A stretch of DNA of 64,000 nt, taken from positions 1,054,001-1,118,000 of the forward strand of contig JAQFWX010000004.1 in the NCBI GenBank assembly GCA_027605045.1, in the 5' to 3' direction. The stretch is from Phallus indusiatus. Lineage: Eukaryota > Basidiomycota > Agaricomycetes > Phallales > Phallaceae. Shown here one piece after another: positions 47,076-57,943 of this stretch. Under the pieces are notes generated by a model. The model searched no databases, had not been told where the DNA came from, and saw only the letters and a list, made by a program, of their open reading frames with translations. The position numbers and the translations under genes are program-made. Every line of letters starts with the position of its first letter. Position 1 is the stretch's first letter.

Positions 47076-48371
47076 TTAAATAAGTGCAATCCCAGTCCGT
47101 ATTAGACCTCCTCGCCAATTTCGCATGCCTGACGATCGATTATGAGCCCAGTCTCTTTGCATACGAGAGAAAGAATCCTGAATATGTTCGGCTCGCAAGG
47201 CAGTCCGCGCTTCGGGTGGTGGCAAGAATAAGGTAGAAACTGGGTCAGAAAAGAGATCAGGAGAATCCGCTCTTGCTTTTTTGTTTATGGGTCCTTCCAT
47301 TGCGCTTGTTCCTTTACGTTTTCCCAAAGATACGGTCGAATCGCCGGAACGGCTTTCCAAAGCACGTTTAACATTGAGTCCTCCGATTGTTAGAGCCCGG
47401 ACCATTTCGAAAGCAAGGAACCCAACAATATCAATAGTATCGTCATTTTGTTTGAGATCAAGATGAGGAGGAAGGTTTAAGAACTCCCTAAAACGTTTCC
47501 CTGGGAAATCGGTTCGATGTTGTTTCAATATTGGTTATTAATGTGGGGATACATACCTTTACGGTAGGTGAAAGACGCCTGACGACAATCTGAGTAATGT
47601 TGATATTCATCTCGTGTCATCGCACGTGTAGCTTCATCTGCTTCCTAGTGACAGAACCGTAAGAACAAAAGAGGACGTTGACATCGGAATATGCATTTAC
47701 TCTCAAACGCTGAATCGACGCCTCATGTGCTTCGATGTCATCTTCGTCCTCTTCATCGTCCGACTGATGACCACTCTGCCGTAGGACTTCGGAATAGACA
47801 GCGGTGATTTCCCAGGGCAATTTGATCGTAATCTTTTGTGCCTTGGCCGTCAATTTTTCCTCTAAGTAAAGACGTCACAGCCAGCAATCTTCTCCAAGAC
47901 GAGTAAGATAATTACCTTCTTCCAGCGCATCTACTTCAACACCAGGCCCTCCGTCACCATGGGTATCTTTGGCATGCTTTCGTACATCCTTCCAGGACAA
48001 ATATGTCCGAAGTCTGTTAACTTTTCCTCTGTCGTGCCTAATCAGGAAAATTAGGTCTTCGGCTGACAGATATCTCGCTCCACGTTTATTGGCTAAGGCT
48101 CGAGCTTGTATAATCTGTTACGGACGAGGTTTAGACATTGTTAATAACAGGGGGCGTGTCCGTAATAATTCCGGCTTACTAGCTCGATGATCTGACTTCT
48201 CACGATATCTTCCACAAGGTTCACCGTCTCCGGGTTCGGATCCTGAACCTCTCCGAAAACAAACATCTAGAAAATAGTTGGTAATTGAGCTTTATGAAGA
48301 TCAAAGCATTTGAGTAATCGCGGTCGTGCCATTTGGGATATTTCCTGAGAATACTTGTATTCCCGCGTCAT
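47076..48371 (-). CDS. SPT3: SAGA complex subunit SPT3 (histone-fold)
   Basis: Spt3 helps SAGA deliver TBP to promoters through a pair of histone folds in one chain. The product starts MTREYKYSQEISQM, then MFVFGEVQDPNPETVNLVED, VRSQIIEL and the second part of fold 1 with ARYLSAEDLIFLIRHDRGKV and RTYLSWKDVRKHAK. The second fold is DTIDIVGFLAFEMVRALTIG. An acidic, Lys-rich linker lies between, and the end is SSGMRNWRGGLIRTGIALI, typical of the family. Intron 1 (48267-48329) starts with GC rather than GT if the family N terminus is to be kept. Start ATG 48371, stop TAA at 47076-47078. It is divergent from MET16. Confidence 0.92.
48267..48329 (-). other. GC-AG intron in SPT3
   Basis: Exon 1 ends CAAATG and the intron opens GCACGACC and closes TTTTCTAG just before ATGTTTGTTTTC. 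Q-M-M-F-V is the conserved junction in Spt3 proteins. Confidence 0.7.
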
Positions 48372-48576
48372 CGTGTCCGTGCCGACAAAGGTAAAGGATC
48401 GGGAAAGAGTTATAATGACAAAGCCATGTAATGGGCGCCTAGCTGTTTCGGCATCCCTGACTAAGCAAGCACTTGTACAAGAGCACGCAATCGTTTCGTC
48501 TTTTTTAAATGGGTCAAATAAAGCAAACATCCATACGGGTGTAATCTGTTTCCCCTTACACCACTGTGATCTCACA

Positions 48577-49579
48577 ATGTTCACAATGTCGATCCCATCG
48601 TCGTCGTCGTCGTTTTCTCGTCCACTTCAGCCTCCCTTGTCGTCCGACGATCTGGACCGAATAAATGCACATTTACGCGAACTCTCTCCTCAAGAAATAT
48701 TAGAATGGGGGATCCTACATCTTCCGAATTTGTACCAGATGACTGCTTTTGGGCTAACAGGTCTCGCTGCAACAGACATGCTTGCCAAATTGACATCGCA
48801 TCCCCCACCCCTCATTTTCATTGACACATTGTACCATTTCCCCGAGACACTGGCCTTAATGTCCGAAGTCAAACAAAAATACAACTCCCAATTGTACATT
48901 TTCAAACCAGATGGTCTTGATACCGTTCAGACGTTTGAAGCTAGACATGGTCAACGACTATGGGAAGTTGCAGACGTAGTGTACGACTACCTTGTGAAGG
49001 TAAATTTTTTCCCCCCGAAAGCTCCGAGAATTTCACATTCAAATTTAACGAAATTAGGTTGAGCCAGCCAGCAGAGCATATTCTCAACTACGTGTACAAT
49101 CCGTCATCACAGGCCGACGGGCTTCGCAAGGCGGCGATCGATCTTCCTTGCAGCCATTAGAAGTAGACTCGGTAGGAATATTGAAGCTCAACCCTTTCTT
49201 CTCTTGGGGGTTCGACGATGTCAAAGCATACATCACGAAAAACAATGTCCCATACAATAAACTACTAGACCAAGGTTACAAAAGCATTGGCGACTGGCAC
49301 AGCACATCAAAAAGTGGAGAAGGTGATTTAGGAGAACGGGCCGGTCGATGGAAAGGAACACAAAAGACCGAGTGCGGATTGCACAAGGATTATTTTGTGA
49401 TGAAACGGTTAATGAAAGAACGAGTTCGTGATCATGACTTCTATCGCCGCCGAAGAAAAAATCTAATATAGTGCTTTTATGAACAGCGTGAAAAGGCTTT
49501 GAAAGAGAAAGACGAAGCTAGAGGAGATTTCCTCGAACCAGTAAAACCGGTTCAGCCGATCTATTCGGATTCGGTTTAA
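48577..49579 (+). CDS. MET16: Phosphoadenosine phosphosulfate (PAPS) reductase
   Basis: Reduces PAPS to sulfite with thioredoxin, in sulfate assimilation. The protein begins MFTMSIPSSS with a second in-frame ATG at 48586, so the true start is one of the two. Family landmarks: LSPQEILEWGILHLPNLYQM, TAFGLTGLAATDML (P-loop-like phosphosulfate site), FIDTLYHFPETLALMSEVKQ, VYDYLVK and then, after introns, RASQGGDRSSLQPLEVD. The nucleotide-binding ending follows with LKLNPFFSWGFDDVKAYITK, YNKLLDQGYKSIGDWHSTSK and the catalytic-Cys motif KTECGLH. A last exon gives a charged C-terminal tail to TAA 49577-49579. Confidence 0.92.
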
Positions 49580-49752
49580 TTACGATCTTTTTCCATTTTC
49601 TTTATACGTATTACATATCCGCATACCTAATCCTAGACTAATAGCGCAAAACCATTGTACACCAATGAAGCATGTATTTCTCTGACCAGTATCTGGTTCA
49701 AATCTAGAAAATTTTAAAGTCAAAAAAGCGTGTTTTTTGGGGGAACTACTGT

Positions 49753-51356
49753 TCAAACTTGTACAAGAGATCGAGTAGTAGTAGTCTGTGTTTGGGATAG
49801 GCCTGAAGTTACCGACTGAGCGGTATTTTTTGCGGATGCCATAACAGCCAAAATCCCTTGTAAACCGGTTTTCCACGTGACAAGACGCTTTTCAATTGTC
49901 TCCCAATCTTCCTTGCCAAACGAGCGGGAGATAGAACGTGTGACGTGTAGAGTTTGATGTGGTTGAGATAACCTTCCTGATAAGAGTCTAGACCGGATTA
50001 CTGGTACCAAAGCATCAAAATTTGCAGCGTGCCCTTGAATTGAAATACCCGTACCGTCAATCACCCAATTTTCAACTTCTTCCTCGTCTATTTGCAATGC
50101 GGAAGCAATTTCAGAGTATGGAACATCTTGCCCTATATTTTTCGACCCAAGATCCCCTAAAATCAATAATTTCAGCTTCCGTTCGAGTTGTTTTGATTCT
50201 AGCTCTGATATAATTCCGGTTAAATATCGACAGAACGGAGTTATAAAGACTACGTTGTCTTACCGAATTCTGTCAACACAGCCTCGTTAGCGGAAAACCA
50301 TTGTTGGTAATCCGATAGACTGCCTTGCAGTATAATTTTGAGCAAAGCAAATAGTTGATGATCTCTAACATGTCGAACAGCATCAAGTTTCAAAAGGGCG
50401 TCGAAGTTTAGAACTGAAGGCAACTGCAATGCTTTTGCAATGACACCCAGTGCAGCTGCTTGGGCATTAGGCGAATTAGCCGGTAGCGAGCGCACATATA
50501 GCACTTGGTATGAATATGATTGTTCCCTGAAAGCATCTTTGTAGCGGGTGAATTATGGGAGGTGTAAATAAAACTCACGTTTGCTTAACTTTGGCATAGG
50601 CGTCGGAAATGGATTTGATAAACTCGCATCGTTCAGTGGCACTGATATCCCACTCGTCTATCCATCTCTCCACTTCAGATACTTTCAGCTGAAGAACTTC
50701 AAGCTCTTCGTTGGCTGTAGCGAGGTTCAACAATGCATTGTATACTTGCAGCCGCAGTGTGGATCGATTTGGGAGAGCGTTAAATAGATTTGAAAGCCTT
50801 TTCGGAGAATTGATCAAACAGACATTTAGAAAAATTCGGAAGAGACGTACAGACGATATTTGATGAAGGCTTGTTCAGTGGGAGGTGTCGATGTTATGGC
50901 TCGGATTAGAGAAGTGATTAGGTCGGTGGATTCAGGCGAGTCGGGAGGGTATAACGATAATACGTGACAGTAGACCAAACTGAAAAACCCTTCGATCTCT
51001 TTTGAAGCACGAAGGATTAGCACACCGATTTCGGAAGATGGAGGCGAAGTAATACGCACCCCGTTCATTACCATCTCCCAAACCATGAATCTGAGCAACT
51101 ACTAGCTTTATGATTTCTTTGCGTTTGTTCTCGTCATCAGCTAGCGGTGTCTGATTCTCGGGGATGACTAGAATATCTTGGAAAGGTTTGAGAAATTGTG
51201 GACGACTCTCTTCAGGCTCTGTGCGGGCGAGGTATTGTACCAATTCCTGAATCTGCAAAATAAAACTATTGATTCAATACAAGCAGGTCTTAGCCCATAT
51301 TCACTGACATGTTCTTCAAACGTTCCTTCCCCAAAGATACTCAGTGAGTCCGCCAT
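49753..51356 (-). CDS. Translation initiation factor eIF3 subunit M (PCI domain)
   Basis: A scaffold subunit of eIF3, which recruits mRNA to the 40S ribosome. The start at 51356 reads MADSLSIFGEGTFEEH, then exons give IQELVQYLARTEPEESRPQF, VYCHVLSLYPPDSPESTDLI, LFNALPNRSTLRLQVYNALL and VERWIDEWDISATERCEFIK. The PCI domain is NFDALLKLDAVRHVRDHQLF, then QQWFSANEAVLTEFG and LLILGDLGSKNIGQDVPYSE with the winged-helix IQGHAANFDALVPVIRSRLL. The C terminus is Thr/Gln-rich and ends at 49753. Six or seven exons. Confidence 0.9.
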
Positions 51357-51572
51357 AGTAAAGTAGCGTTCGAGGTCGAAAAATTGCTTTGCTTATGTCA
51401 TCGAATTCTGATTGGCTGGTTGAATCGCCTCAGAACGGAAACGTATCCTAAGCTTATACTTTGGTACAACCAGTACTACATTCATGCCATTCCACTGTTA
51501 AATTAAGTACACTAATATGGATCGCACTGTAAATCGTTATATAGAAGAGATACACATATATCATACGCGACT

Positions 51573-52696
51573 TCACTTGCGCATTCTCTTTTTGAACCGT
51601 TCCATCACAATCTCGTCTGTAGCATTTCGAACTCTGGAGTCTGAATGTCTCACTACGGTTTCTGATTCCGGAGACAGTCCCATTGCTTCCAGTTTCGCTT
51701 TTCTCAAAGCCTCCGCGTCCGCTTGTTCCGTCGATAATGGACGGTAAACTGTGATTGGAAATCTTTAGCGGACAGAGACAAAAGTCGCAAAAACAAATGA
51801 TACGCACAGCGAGTTGCTATAAGGTGATCTTCGTCTTTTGAAACAGTTGTCTTTTTATTCCCAGTCTTTTGATCTTCGACGACCAGCCGTTTAGCCTTCT
51901 CAGTCTCTTCAATATTTTTGAGTCGTGTACTACAAGGGTCATCAAAACGTCTTCAGAATATCATTGTAAAAAATGAATACATACTCAATACCAAGATCTA
52001 CTTCTGGAATCGCCGTAAGCATAGCCAAGCTATTGGTAACGTTGCCTTCTTCTTTCTCTTCCTTCCGAGAGGAATACCGGTTTAAACGATATAGTTCCTC
52101 AAACGGATCACGAGGGCCTTCAACCTTCTCTGGTTCCGCAAGTTCACCTCTTTTCTTTCTGATATTCTCTTCAATATACTCCATCCTACTCAAATCAGCA
52201 ACTAGTTCTCCATTGTGGAAATCAGCCAGCTTACATATGTTTGTCCACGTCCAAAACGTTCGTTTGCTGTGTGAAATTATTTGCTCTTACAGCCCGCCTC
52301 GCTTTTGCTTCTTCATCACTAAAACACATGAGTTGATGTGAAGTGAGACTACACATGCGATACTTCGCCGCTTACTTCTCTGCTGGTCTCGAGTTGACGT
52401 TCAAGCCTCCCTTAGACTCGCTCTCGTTATCCTTTCTCTTACGTTTACTGATATCGCCTTTAATCAATTTAGAAGCATCTATGCCTTTTCTTCCCCGTTT
52501 AAGTCTATTCAAAGCAAGTAATTCATCTGGGCTATCATTGTTAGTAGAAGAACTTTATGTACTTGAGATCAAAACAAGGCTCTTACGTCAACTTAATGGA
52601 GGTTTCTGTTTCTGATCCTTCTTCGATCTCTTGCTCTTCAATTTCTTCTTCCTCTTCACGCCGGCGAACATTGGGTCTGGTGCGTTTCTTGATCAT
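51573..52696 (-). CDS. TLS1 / C9orf78 (HCA59) family splicing-associated protein
   Basis: S. pombe Tls1 and human C9orf78 bind the spliceosomal helicase Brr2; Tls1 affects splicing of telomere and silencing genes. The start is ATG 52696 (MIKKRTRPNVRRREEEEEIE). Then come LDELLALNRLKRGRKGIDAS, RRAVRANNFTQQTNVLDVDK, MEYIEENIRKKRGELAEPEK and the family signature NSLAMLTAIPEVDLGIE, followed after an intron by TRLKNIEETEKAKRLVVEDQ. The C terminus ends ERFKKRMRK at TGA 51573-51575. Strongly charged and mostly helical or disordered. Seven or so short exons. Confidence 0.88.
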
Positions 52697-53057
52697 GGTT
52701 CGGCGAAGTAGTAGCGGTAACGGATTGCGGCGGTGTGACACCTAATTCGGCTGTCAGACTCATTCCCCGTCTGCATGGTCTTCGACTGAGTGTACTGCCA
52801 CCAAATCTATGTAAGCCCAATTCATATTACATTCTGAAGCTTGGAGACTAAATACATTTTTTGGTACAAGAAGATATGTAGCGAAGTAGCTTAATGTATT
52901 GAAAAATAACCACTTAAGGACTTCTTTTTAGCCAGAGAGACTTGAGAAATAAAGATAAAACCTGTGTAGAACCAGGCTAAATCTTATTGTATTCGATAGA
53001 TAAAAGCAAACGTCGTTACTTCGTTATCAAGAGATGAGAGATAGGAGCCGTCCTCGA

Positions 53058-54610
53058 TCACTGAGACAAGGATCTGCCCTCTGGAGAAATGGACCTGGGT
53101 GTTGGCAGATTGATATTCGACACCTGTTCACGATTCTCCGTATTCCCACTTGAAGCAGCCGTATCGTCAGCATTAACAAAAGGCGGTGGTGTATATTCGC
53201 CAGCAAGTCGACGGAGATACTCCACGTCTAAAGGGGATGCTGACCGTGGGAGCGAGAAGCGGGTGGACTGCAGCTCGGGATGATTACTGACAGGCGGCGA
53301 GCCAATTCTGACGGTGTGCGTATACCCATCGGTCGAAGTTGGTGCCGCATTACTTGGATTGCTACGTCGAATTCTCGGACGTCTCGGGATATGTACCGTG
53401 AGTCGAGAAGACGACGGCGCGGCGGCATTGGTTCTAGATCCATAAAGATGGAAATTTGACCGGGTCGTTAAGGCTGATTCCAAGGTATATTCAGGATCTT
53501 CCGATGAACGTAAACGCAATATGTCATTCCTCCGGAGAACGGTATTCCCGTTCGTAGGAGCAGGCAATACCCCATCTATTTCGGTACCACGGTCACGTCC
53601 AGCTGAATTTTCTGCCACGTTCACATCGGAAGACGTCGAACGACGTGTGCTGCTGGTGGACAATCTATCAGGCGCATCGGGCTCTTGATCTGCGGTCTGG
53701 CCTGAGCGTCCTAACGCTCTTCTACGGGAGGTAAATTCATTAAAGTCGTTTGTCCTCGAACGGACAAGTCGTCGAATGGAAGGATCTCTATTCAATGAGG
53801 AATGTCTCGACAGATTATAATGAGGAATAGTTGAAGAGGTGCCGCGAGATTGGTACCCAGGGGGAAAGTGCTGGTTTTCATCGTCAGTAGAAACGTCTGC
53901 TGTTTGTGTGGCAAACGATCCTCTCAAGATCGGAGGTCCAGCTAACTCGGCAAATGGCTGAAACACTGTTGGATCAGAGGGCGAAGGCGGCGTAGGGGGA
54001 TCTATCTCTTCCTCGTCAATTTCGAGCTCCAAAGGATCCGGCGGAACAGGATTACCAGCCCAATCGCTCAATGTATTATCACTAGACCGAGAAACGTAAA
54101 AATCATGTAAAGAACGAGGGGGTATCGGCTGGCGGTATATGCGACAACCAGTCAGGTTTTTTAGGCTCCTAACGGTGCGCTCGGCCAATAAGTGCCTGTC
54201 GGACGAAGACGGACGCTTTTGTCGCTCAGCAAGCTCCTAGATGATGAAATATGAGCGTATGACATGATAATACGTAGAACGTTCGTACTTTAACCAAGAT
54301 ATCCACCAACGTAGTCGTGAACGAATCACCGTGATCTAGGCTTTGAACGAAGGACTCATAGGAGATTTGAGGTGGTGGATGTGGATCATTTCGTTCAAGT
54401 TTTGCTCTGGCAATTGCACCACATCTATTATCAACCATTATATTAGTCAAATTCAACGACAACGAGAAGGCGGTGGCATACACTAATGTCTTAAGCTTGA
54501 GACCCAGAACTTGATCGTAATACTCTGTTTGCCTGGAGAATAGCTTAATAACGTATCCAACGAAGTTAGAGCGTGTAAATTTCGAACCATCTACCCATAT
54601 TGTCCGACTA
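53058..54610 (-). CDS. Unrecognised, largely disordered protein
   Basis: The long last exon (53058-about 54188) is Ser/Pro/Arg-rich: PDPLELEIDEEEIDPPTPPS, then STSSTRRSTSSDVNVAENSA and VHIPRRPRIRRSNPSNAAPT. Upstream exons are more ordered: WVDGSKFTRSNFVGYVIKLF, SRQTEYYDQVLGLKLKTL, VDNRCGAIARAKLERNDPHP and ISYESFVQSLDHGDSFTTTL. The splice acceptor near 54610 suggests another exon upstream, so the start is not fixed. The N-terminal part may be a small helical domain, but I recognise no family. It follows the eL18 gene on the same strand. Confidence 0.5.
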
Positions 54611-54870
54611 AAGGTAAACGAAAATGGAACTTAGGAGAGACGGCGGAAACAGAACTACGATTTCGCTCTCCGCGGAGACGCCCAGCGCGGCTATATTAGG
54701 CGGTGTAATCCAGCCTTTTTCGTGAATATTATCATTGTTCAACGTTTTTATAGAGACAAGGCATGTTTGAGGCATTAAATGCAATAATGACAAGTTTTTG
54801 TACGAGCATAAAAATTTTATGGCATATATCTCCCCAAAATAGTGACCATACATTAGGTCGAGTTTTGTGA

Positions 54871-55773
54871 TTATACCTTGAATCCACGCGACTGAAATAA
54901 AAAAAAAAATATGGTTAATAAGATTGATATGAAACTTGTGAATGAACAAAACAAACCTTTCGGCGACCACGAGCACGCTCGAACTGATGGAAATATTATT
55001 AGACTTGAAGAGATAGTGAACACAGTACTGACCTTGCGACCCTTCGAAATAAGATAGGGCTTCTTGTGTTTATGAGGACCTGAAAGAATGGCTTAAGTCG
55101 AATGATACGGAATATCCTTGAATGACTGACCGAAACCGAAGTGTTTGACGGCTTCCCGAGTGTTCCTTCTACCCCTCAACAAGATGGTGTTTTGCCCAAG
55201 AGGTGCACGAGTAGCCAGTACGTCAAGAGTAAGGGCTTCGCCACCAGCATTTATTATCCTTTGCTTAGCAGATTGGGTGAATCTGAGGGCAGCAACGGTC
55301 AACTTAGGGACCTCTGCAAGGCGGACGTCGTCAGTGACAGTCGCAACAGTCACGATGATTTTGGAGTCCAAATCGGGAGCGTTAGCGGTTTCCGAGACAA
55401 TTTTCGATAATGACACTGGGGGCCGATTGATTTTAGACAAAAATAATCGTTTCAAGATGACCTGCAAAGTGCCATAAATGAGACATTGGGCTTTTTTTTT
55501 CTTTACAGAACTTTAATCAAATACCTTGTTGAATGGGGCATCAGTACGGCGAGCAAGAAAACGGTACAACTAAAACTCTGCTTGAGTCATCAATTCGTTA
55601 ATTCCAGTTGAGTCCAACAAACTTTGACAAGGAGTAAAAGATAGGGATCTTCACTCTTGGGGGCGGAACGATGACCGCTCTTGACGTGATGGCGTTTGAT
55701 ATCGATACCCTAATTCAAGAAAACATAGTTTGAGATTATTATCTATGGAATGTTGAGTTGTTGAGCTCACCAT
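54871..55773 (-). CDS. RPL18: 60S ribosomal protein eL18
   Basis: The first coding exon is the ATG alone (55771-55773), followed by GTGAGC. The product then reads [100 protein letters not shown] and [20 protein letters not shown], then [20 protein letters not shown]. Two 3' introns precede FERARGRRK and SRGFKV, ending at TAA 54871-54873. This is the complete eL18 sequence order. An intron right after the ATG is common for ribosomal protein genes in fungi. It is divergent from the TRA2-type gene with 180 bases between starts. Confidence 0.94.
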
Positions 55774-55953
55774 GAATCTTGATGATGGGACGGCTTCTTG
55801 AAGATTGGGTGTGAGAGAAATGCAGCTGTATAGTCAGTAAAATTAAAGTTTGGCGCAGGCGGCGTCTGTTTGAAACTCCGGCTCCTTTCATGCTCCGCTC
55901 GTTTTGTTCTGTTTTCACTGAAACGCCACCTTACCCTGCGTGAAAAAACGAAC

Positions 55954-57016
55954 ATGGTTTGTGATATTTCAACTCATCAATGTCAATTTGTTTGTTGCTT
56001 TTGCTTACCACAAAAAGTACCAGGAGACCCCAGGACAAGATCCGTACGCTGATGCCTATTCTAGCGCACCGCAACAACCTCCCGTGTCGTCAGGCGCAAC
56101 TCTTGAAAAAGACCGTTCGCCACCACCACCTTCGCGTGGCAGGTCGCGTTCTCGAAGCCCTCCTCGTTATCGAAGTTCCCCATCGCGTCGTAGGTCTCCA
56201 CCGCCGAGAAGGCCTCACCACGCTCCTATTGTGAGTGGCGAAGTTTCTTCTCACGCTACAATTGCCTGAACCTGGCGCGTTTCACTTAGGCTCCTAATCC
56301 CTCAGCTGTTTTGGGTGTTTTCGGCCTCAGCATTCGTACTCAAGAACGGGATTTAGAAGAACAGTTTAGCCGTTATGGCCGTGTCGAGAAAGTGACCATC
56401 GTATATGATCAAAGAGTAGGCCCGTTGCATCATCCGTGCAATACTTCTGAATTAAATCATTCGTAGTCCGACCGCTCTCGTGGATTTGGATTTATCAGAA
56501 TGTCTACTGTTGAAGAAGCATTGCGTTGTATCAGCGAATTAAACGGCGTTGTAAGTATTTTGCTTGCTTTCTTTGTCTTGACAGGTTAAAAGCTGAGGTT
56601 TTATCTGATAGGAACTCAACGGTCGCCGTATTCGGGTTGACTACTCTATAACTGACCGTCCTCATGCCCCTACGCCCGGTGAATACATGGGACATCGTAG
56701 CTCTTCCTACCGAGGCGACAGAGACTCCTACCGTGATTACCGTGACAGGGACCGTGATCGCGATTACCGCGACAGGGATCGTGACAGACGTTCAGATCGT
56801 GATAGGGACCGAGATCCGTATGGAAGGGAAGGTCGGGACTGGAGGGACCGCAGAGGTTCTCCAAGAAGGTACAGTCCCAGTCCAAGACGCAGACGCAGCT
56901 ATAGTAGAAGCCCTCCACGCGGTAGCGGTAGCAGCCCTCCGAAGCACAATTCTGGAGGAGGTTATGACAATGGACCCACGAATGGTGCCCCACCCGAGTC
57001 CAGCGGTAGGTGGTAA
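55954..57016 (+). CDS. TRA2-type SR splicing factor
   Basis: One RRM flanked by two RS-like regions, the layout of animal Transformer-2. N-terminal part: [16 protein letters not shown] then [83 protein letters not shown] and [20 protein letters not shown], with the linker GEYMGHR as in Tra2. C-terminal RD/RS region: [16 protein letters not shown] then [20 protein letters not shown]. The first coding exon is the ATG alone. Two acceptors six bases apart (AAAAAG and TACCAG) are both in frame, giving M-YQETPGQ or M-ETPGQ. Stop TAA 57014-57016. Confidence 0.92.
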
Positions 57017-57943
57017 AGCAAAAGGGAAGACCTAGAGGAACCTTTCAGTTTCAAATTCGTGTACAGTTGTCTATGTTTGAAAGCGGTGGCAAGAGTTGGC
57101 GCGAGTTTACATATGAACACTTGAAAAAAAGATATGAAGATTCCTTCGTCTCAATGCTGTTACAAAAAAAAAATCTCCGTCGAAGCTGTCAAGTTTCGTT
57201 TCCTCGTAATTCAAGTTCAAGATATTTTCTGCTATCAAAACTCCTTTCCTCGCAATGCCCTGTCTTTTACAGCGACATTATTCGAGTATTACTTTCAAAT
57301 GTTCCAGCAATAATAGCTTTGTAACTCAAGTCAAGAGCAAGTTCGATAGCAAATTTTGGACAATATCCGTCCGCAGCGTCGCTTCCCGTTTGAAATATGT
57401 CACCACGAATATCCTGTTACTCTGTGGCGGGTTTCGAGGAGGATGAATCTAGTATCAGCCTGACAAAGTAAGTCCCCTTTCATTTCCGACATCTCAATTT
57501 TATTATGCATGTACATATACCCAAATTCATATTTACATTGGAATTAATACATGCATTATTATTATAAAAATCTACTAGCGCTTGAGTTGCTTATTGAAAA
57601 AGGATGAAAGACTAAAGCAGCAAATCTTGGCTCCGGAGCTTGGAAAAAGTCTTAGTTCTCTCGATTTTTTTTTCAAAGGACGAAATAAATTTATATCATA
57701 TTATAAACGTGATTTTTCGTGCATTCTTTAAGTTCTCGACTATTCAAATATTCAAGTTTCTAAGTCCGACCGAAGGGCTTTCGCGCTCACTTGCCATTTG
57801 CAAGCCCACTACCTCGGTTCATTTAATTGGTCGAGGAATACATACGGGTACAAATTCAATGTCATCGGAACATACTTATAGGGCTTCTAGCTTAAGATAA
57901 AGTATGACCACGGTCAACATTCTTGCTTTCCTCCATCTAGTGG
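57017..57943. other. Intergenic region TRA2 to FAD oxidase
   Basis: About 930 AT-rich bases holding the TRA2 3' end and the oxidase promoter. Several short open frames look like chance; I see no RNA gene, repeat or clear promoter motif. Confidence 0.45.

Noticed and set aside
48267..48584. Longer minus-strand frame extending upstream of SPT3
   Set aside because: Only its MTREYKYSQEISQM part matches SPT3; the upstream part lies in the SPT3/MET16 promoter and continues through the intron.
54608..54976. Minus-strand open frame of 122 residues
   Set aside because: It runs through the last two introns and the 3' end of eL18 and has no family features; the eL18 exons explain the region.
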